A stretch of 64,000 nt of DNA from Lepidodermella squamata (lineage: Eukaryota; Gastrotricha): assembly GCA_047495785.1 (NCBI GenBank), contig JBLDXI010000003.1:868001-932000 (forward strand). The letters are read 5' to 3'. Shown in pieces: positions 58,570 to 64,000 of this stretch; position 1 is the stretch's first letter, and every line of letters begins with the position of its first letter. Both the position numbers and the translations under genes were made by a program. The notes below the pieces were generated by a model. That model searched no databases, was not told the origin of the DNA, and worked only from the letters and a program-made list of their open reading frames with translations.

Positions 58570-59249
58570 ATGAATCTATATTTTGTTGTCGGTGATCGCC
58601 TGTTGTTCGCAGCGACACCTTATTTATTGGCTGACTCCGGATCTGCGTTACGAAGAAAAAGCATAATCCTGCACCCCGACTTCAAAGAGGCTGCCGAAGA
58701 AGCTAAATTTGAACGGCCTTTCAGCAGACGCACTCGCCGAAGTGCAGGCGCTGATCTCGTAGCACTGCAGCACGGACGCATCGCCCTCGTCCTCCCTCCA
58801 CGGCGGTCTTCTCGGCGTCGTCCACCGCTCCGCCGGCTCCTGCACCGTTGTTACCCGCTTCCCAGCCCGCTCCGGCTTTTGCACACCCGCTGCCCGCCCC
58901 GCACCCGGCCTTGGCCACGGCTAACCCCGTCAGTAAGCGTGTCGTTATTATCGATAACATCATCAACATGCGCCGATGTGAGATTGAGCCCGAGCTTGTG
59001 CTAGCGGCGCCCTGGCTCGACTATCACCCTGCCGTTGGCCTCCGGATAATTTGCTCTACGCCAGCTGGCGCGGATCGCTTGCTGAAGAAGGAACTCCCCC
59101 CTCGCTGGTTCACCGTCCCAGGGAACCGGATTCTAGTCGCCCGAGTTGCTTTCTGCTTTTCCACCTGTTCTAGCTCTCGGGTTTCTCTTCTCAATCACCC
59201 GCAACCGTTTCTTATGATTCATGTCGGATTTATATGGCCTATCGACTGA
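58570..59249 (+). other. GC-rich, partly open region, probable decayed coding element
   Basis: Two overlapping plus-strand frames (58570-59004 and 58848-59249) are open across a Pro/Ala/Arg-rich stretch. In a third frame a helix-like NLNGLSADALAEVQALI precedes the Pro/Ala-rich part, and the second frame continues with a protein-like segment (RCEIEPELVLAAPWLDYHPA). The best reading changes frame at least once. The GC content stands out from its surroundings. It may be a remnant of a gene or of a retroelement gag region. No family is recognised. Confidence 0.3.
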
Positions 59250-60589
59250 CTATGACTGGAACTATGATTTAGTAATCATCAAAACACCAACGTTATGGGC
59301 GAAACGGATGGCGAGATAAGTTACCAAACGACATTGACGTCACCTGCCGGATTGCCAATGGGCCTTTAATTTCGGACCCGATTGGTTGGTGAATGGCGAA
59401 ATCCCTTTGGACACCTGAAATAGGTCATTGTTTGGAATAAGACGACACAACACGAAAATCATTGTATTTTCACCGAAGAAAAAAAATATAACCGCTAACA
59501 ATTGAGCATCAATTAGCTGTGATTAATCTTTCGAGAAATGTCTAGTCCATTTCCTGAAGCAGCGCGGTTGGAAAAGGCATTTAGATGGCGTGCGGTCGCG
59601 CAATATTATGACTATTAGTGTCCAGGGCTAAGGAGAAAAATGCCACAGCGTTCATTTCGTACCATTTTATAAGCCTGAAAAATGAAACCAGAGGGATCTG
59701 TCAAGATGAATCAGCAGAAAGCTCATAAAGGTCATTCCTTCCTTCTTTCTCTATTCTCTATGGAAAGTACTGTGAACACTGTTTGTCACAAACGTCCACT
59801 TTCTCACAGTACTTATGAACTGTACTTTCCTCCTTGGACTGAAAGAGATCTTTTTTCCAAGCACAAAGAAATGCGTCCCTGGGCGTTTTAAGCCATTTAA
59901 GCTACTCCTAATTATAGCTTAATAAATGACACTTTGCCCAGGCGAGCAAAACAAGCCACGTGGACTGTCGAAGTTGCTGGTTATTTAAAATAATCTGAAT
60001 GAATCATGGGCAAGATTGTGACGAAAGCGCAGCAGAAAATAGACCAAGTCGAAATAGAACTCGAAAAGTCGAAAAATTCCGTGTTGTTCAAAATGAGGCC
60101 CATTGAAGTTTGTTTATTCAGCATAAGGCAATGATACTGGTGTCACGGAGTTGGTATCCCCTTTCTGTTATAATTCATTATAATACAACTCTGCTGATAA
60201 TTAAAATGTTAGTAAAAAATAAGTCGTCATCGCACTGCATTCGAGAATTCATTAGCGCAAACCGTGAACTGGGTTGCGGATCAAGTTATAGCTGAATGGT
60301 TCTGTCAGGGCTAAATTGAAATCCCAAAGAGATGAAGCTGTGAGCTATGGAATTAATGAATAATTATTAAAATCAACGTATTATGAAAGCGCTGGCAGCT
60401 TCTGTGTCAAACTTCGAGGCTCTATAGTTTCCGATTTCAGCAGAAAAATGATAAACTTTTTCAAATTTTATTTGAATGAGAATGAATAAAGTACGAGGCG
60501 ATTTTAGAATCTGCTCACATGCATTATTTCCGGTTAACAAGAAAGGATGTTCAACATCACATTTTTCAATAGAGATACATCCAGTAGAT
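59250..60589. other. Intergenic spacer
   Basis: No gene is supported; the 69-codon frame at 59682-59891 lacks any feature. 60330-60480 is AT-rich. Confidence 0.5.
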
Positions 60590-60904
60590 CTATTGCTGAC
60601 CGCCTTCCATGATATGCCGTGCTACAATCTTGGCCCAAATGTAGAAGCTCGACTGGTAGCTGCAGATGGCTTTCGAACGGAACACCTCTAGGCATTTATT
60701 CAGCCGCCGTTTCTTCTCCTTGTCGACTACAAGTTGAACAATAACAAATAGGCGTTTGTTGCTCTTTTGATTTGCCAACTCGCTTAGCTTTGCACCCATC
60801 AGTATCCTCGTTATATTCTTCGCCTCTGCACTGGCGGCTGCCGAGATGCCAATCAGGGCAAACGTGAAAGACAAAAGCTTGAGAAAATAGGAAGTTTTCG
60901 GCAT
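60590..60904 (-). CDS. CX9C small secreted protein, copy 8 (intronless type)
   Basis: A single exon encodes 104 residues on the minus strand. The signal peptide is TSYFLKLLSFTFALIGISAA. The core is LNKCLEVFRSKAICSYQ and then SSFYIWAKIVARHIM. The residue before the KC pair has changed from Ala to Asn, but both cysteines and the aromatic block are kept. It differs clearly from copies 7 and 9 in its middle, so it is not a very recent duplicate. Confidence 0.8.
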   Translation of the reverse strand: MPKTSYFLKLLSFTFALIGISAAASAEAKNITRILMGAKLSELANQKSNKRLFVIVQLVVDKEKKRRLNKCLEVFRSKAICSYQSSFYIWAKIVARHIMEGGQQ

Positions 60905-61643
60905 GATAACGGCTGTGATGTTGTGGAGTATGGAACACGTGCGGATATCATGAAATCACTCACTAACGCGCTGAGGTCCGGAGTTTTAAATGTGCTACTT
61001 AGATACAGGATACTTTCACGCACATCCAGGTACCTTAACCTAGAGAGTAAAAGGTTGCTGCCTGTTATCCGGATTATGTACACTGCGGATACTCATCGTC
61101 TGTGGTTCGTGAAACAGTACACGGGAGTATGTGATATGCACTAGCTTGTGTACGTTACAAATCGATTGTTGTTTTTTTTGGAAGAAACAGGTGGCGGGGG
61201 CTCGGATGAGTCATTTCCGCATTGTTGAAATGCGAAACCGTGGCGAATCAGCCTATTTCCTGACAGCCCAGCTCCTTAGCTACAAATATATAAGGTCATG
61301 CCTGGACAGAGTTCAGAAAGCATCTGCGCATCAAAAGCATGACGGCATTCGTTTCTATTCTCGGCGAGTTGCTTCATGGCCCACTCCGCTATCCTTCGAG
61401 CTAAATATTAGGCTGTGGTTTTGCTGAGGAGGTTAATAAGAACGGGTTTATCAAGCCACGCCCAAGCCACCCCCCCAAAATTTCGAGTTTTTCGGCTATT
61501 TTTGAACGTCTGAGGTCCATTTTTTCCCCATATTTCTCGGCTACCCACCCCCGATTTCAAAAGGCTAGATAAACCCTTGCTATGAATTCTTAGAAACGAG
61601 GGCTTCCTCAACTTCATTCTACTCGAGGAAACAAGTCTAGGTA
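60905..61643. other. Intergenic spacer
   Basis: No gene is supported. A run rich in CCCAAGCCACCCCC lies at 61455-61490. The last 30 bp match the 5' flank of the intronless CX9C genes. Confidence 0.5.
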
Positions 61644-62025
61644 AGTTAAATGCTTTCTATTTCCTCAAGCTGCTATTATCCTTTGCATTTGCGATCATCA
61701 GAACCTTTTGAATCGCCAGTGACGAGTCAAGAAAATTGACATGAAAGCTGTTGGGCGATGGAATAATTCAGTTGGTTAAGCAAGACGGCAGACTCACAAC
61801 CACGTTGGTTCAACAGCTCGTTAGCGTCATTATGAAAGTGAAATTGAAAATTCACCTTTTTGCCTCTGCATTCACGTAATAAACGCCGCATTTTCTCGCC
61901 ACCTTTCACCTTCAAACTTCCGTAAACAAGCCTAAATCCGAGTTATTCAACGACGCTGAAGATATAGTGGCGGCTGGCGGAATACATGGCAGCTTTCAGT
62001 TCGAATGAAATCTGCAGGCCATAAG
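61644..62025 (+). pseudogene. CX9C family remnant of the intronless type
   Basis: The signal-peptide part (TTCTATTTCCTCAAGCTGCT at about 61655) and the following helix are recognisable but frameshifted and have stop codons. After about 61825, unrelated sequence of roughly 130 bp intervenes, and core-like sequence (GCGGAATACATGGCAGCTTTC) resumes at about 61970. The conserved F-Y-x-W-A block is missing. Confidence 0.65.
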
Positions 62026-62828
62026 GGGATCAAAAAGTCCTTTTCAGTTGAATTCGCGACGGAATGAGTTTAAGTCACAGTCTTCTTAAATCTCAACCCC
62101 TATTTCCCCCGTTTGATGACTTGGAAACCGAGAAAAGCTTCTTTCATGGTATTCGCATTTATAAAGAATGGAATAGGAATTGGATCCCAAATGGTAAAAA
62201 ATTGGGTTCCCATGTGGAGAGCGAAACTTCCGTTAATTCCTGCTACTTGGTGTATTATGTTGTATTCCATAAGTACTCCCTACTCCCCATACAGGAATTT
62301 TGGCTTACGAACTGAGTATCAGGGAAGTTGAGCGACGTTTAAGACGACGAATCAATAACTAAATAACAAATATTTCATAAAATGGGCGTCTGGCCGGTGG
62401 CGGGAGGTTGAGTGTCAACAAAGGTTGATCACGTCGAGCGATATAATGAAAATTACAAAAAGGATGCATCGTGATGACATGTTGAGGAAATTGCATTCGC
62501 AAGGCTTGAAAATTCATTTTATCGAGCTGACAAACCAGAAACACTAGACCAGCAGAATGGCTTGTCTGACTTTCCTTTCGTTTCATTTCTTTTCGTTCAC
62601 TTGCTTCAAAATACCTTGGCTGTCCCAGCTGGCAATGACAGTATCTGGACATTCAACCCAACTTCAACGATTATGAGCAATTGTAGAATGGGGCCTCCGG
62701 TCAATTCGCCAACTGAACTGGCAGAAGAGGCAACTCTGATTGAGTACAACCAAAGCTTTTGGTCGATATCGACGACGTTTCTGAAACATTCACCATTTAT
62801 ATAGACATTGGAATTTCCTATATTTGTA
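62026..62828. other. Intergenic spacer
   Basis: No gene is supported; the open frames here lack features and lie on both strands. Confidence 0.5.
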
Positions 62829-62975
62829 TGGCATGACACGAGTAAAACGTTTGTATCTGAACGGAGCCGGCCGAGATTTACGAATCTGAACGAGTCGAAG
62901 AAGAGTGGGGATGAGTAAATCGAGTACGGCGAGTTCAGAAATAAACGATTTACGAGGGCTGTATCAAAAAATATT
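62829..62975 (-). mobile_element. Diverged 136-bp-type MITE, inverted
   Basis: Shares the GAACGGAGCCGGCCGAGATTT and GAGTACGGCGAGTTCAGA motifs of the 42501 and 43990 elements in the opposite orientation. The terminal repeats are decayed. Confidence 0.6.
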
Positions 62976-63236
62976 AACTTCAAACTAGAAGTTTCTCAGT
63001 AGATCCGGAAATGAGCACCGGCTAAAACACAGAGGCGAACAGTGAAACAGGGGGATATAACCATCAAGAGATCATCACAGCTCGATTAATGCGACCTATC
63101 GTCCTTCGGAAATACTATGTACAGAGTTTTAAGAATGTTTCGCCTATGCCATCAGCCCCAGCGATTACTTCCAGGCTTGATGACGGATTGCGAAATGCAA
63201 TGAGGAGGATTGCAAAACTCAGAACTATTATTTTTA
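62976..63236. other. Intergenic spacer
   Basis: Nothing recognised. Confidence 0.5.
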
Positions 63237-63548
63237 TTATTTTTCACTGCCTTCCATAATTTGCCTCGCGATGATCTTTGCCCAAATGTAGAAGCTAGAC
63301 TGGTTGTTGCAGATGGTTTTCGAGCTGAAAACAGCCAAGCATTTCGCCAGTCGCCGCTCGCGCTCTCTGTCGACCATAAGCTGTACTAGAGCAGTTAGGC
63401 GCTTGCTGTCTTGCTTCGCCAACTCATTGAGCTTGTCGCCAATCAGTTGCCTCAACGTCATTCTCGATTCTTCACTGGCCACGGTTAAGATTCCAATCAG
63501 GGCAAAAGTGATAGAAAATAGCTTGAAAAAATAGAAAGTGTTCAGCAT
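63237..63548 (-). CDS. CX9C small secreted protein, copy 9 (intronless type)
   Basis: A single exon encodes 103 residues. The signal peptide is FYFFKLFSITFALIGILTVAS. The core is LAKCLAVFSSKTICNNQ and then SSFYIWAKIIARQIM. It is the closest relative of copy 7, both ending EGSEK. Upstream on the minus strand, TTATAAAAAC (63591-63600) is a likely TATA box about 45 bp before the ATG, followed by ACCATTCTACTTG, similar to the copy 7 leader. Confidence 0.8.
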   Translation of the reverse strand: MLNTFYFFKLFSITFALIGILTVASEESRMTLRQLIGDKLNELAKQDSKRLTALVQLMVDRERERRLAKCLAVFSSKTICNNQSSFYIWAKIIARQIMEGSEK

Positions 63549-64000
63549 GTTGCTTTCAAGTAGAATGGTGCTGATGGCTACTTGAACTGTTTTTATAACA
63601 CGATTGAAATTTCAGTAAAATTCCAGCCATGATGAGGTACAGGCTCAATTATGTGCGTAGTCACGTCATCCTGTAACAGACGATTAACTATGAACAGGAT
63701 ATCACTATAAACAGGAGTCATTTAACAGGCGTGCGATCACTGACACTACCGATCTGTGGACAACAGGCAATTTGAGTCCCCAATTTTAGATTTTCATCAT
63801 GTCAATTTTCCGATGTTCATCAATCATCAATCATCTAATTATGCAGCAGAAAGTAAATAATCGAATAATATGTCTGTGTTAACCCTTTCATGGCGGAATT
63901 ATTTATCTGCGGTAGAAAAAATATTTGACAGCAGTTTTGGGGGTTTTCAAAGGCCCTGATCACGATTTTGAAATCCGTTTGTCTTTATCTATCACCGTTA
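63549..64000. other. 5' flank of copy 9 and spacer
   Basis: Contains the TATA-like motif for copy 9. Nothing else is recognised to the window end. Confidence 0.5.

Overview
The window is invertebrate nuclear DNA. Genes are split by very short introns (48-58 bp are common), with GT...TTTTCAG or TTTTAG ends and AATAAA-type polyadenylation signals. The products are metazoan: a class C receptor, a leucine-rich-repeat membrane protein, a sushi domain. Intron size and acceptor style recall nematodes or tardigrades. The interstitial telomere-like repeats are TTAGGG, not the nematode TTAGGC, so I do not name a phylum. I see no convincing rRNA, tRNA or CRISPR.

Layout. (1) 0.4-4.4 kb, plus strand: the 3' part of an unidentified helical protein gene, with a short antisense ORF in its last intron. 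(2) 5.2-23.2 kb: a GABA-B-like receptor gene, followed by a minus-strand array of secreted, probably GPI-anchored PQQ-like beta-propeller genes in all states: one intact, one frameshifted, one with two stops, and two fragments. The array contains two truncated copies of the receptor's 3' end, TTAGGG-like tracts, a dead 5'-truncated LINE carrying a nested MITE, and a foldback element with GAGCGNAGCGAG repeats. It was built by repeated segmental duplication. (3) 23.3-31.1 kb: almost 8 kb with no gene I can support. (4) 31.1-39.1 kb, plus strand: an LRR type I membrane protein, a secreted sushi-ankyrin protein, and a small secreted Asp-rich calcium-binding-type repeat protein. (5) 39.5-63.6 kb: a dispersed cluster of about ten copies of a small secreted protein family that I do not recognise. 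Precursors are about 101-108 aa. The mature part is helical, with exactly two cysteines spaced CX9C followed by a conserved Q/K-x(2)-F-[YF]-x-W-A block. Seven copies look intact, one has been split in place by a 4.8 kb Mutator-like (MULE) transposon with a perfect 9-bp target duplication, and two are decayed. The cluster also holds four copies of a 136-bp palindromic MITE, a non-autonomous hAT element with an 8-bp target duplication, and a small gene resembling the C-terminal part of MULE transposases.

The CX9C family is the best candidate for an undescribed system: it is multicopy, secreted, fast-diverging and found in two gene architectures (two-exon and intronless). It has been amplified by tandem duplication of a two-gene unit within a transposon-rich region. 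The PQQ-propeller array is a second lineage-specific expansion of secreted or surface proteins. Both patterns fit fast-evolving secretomes such as defence or host-interaction proteins, but the sequence does not show function.
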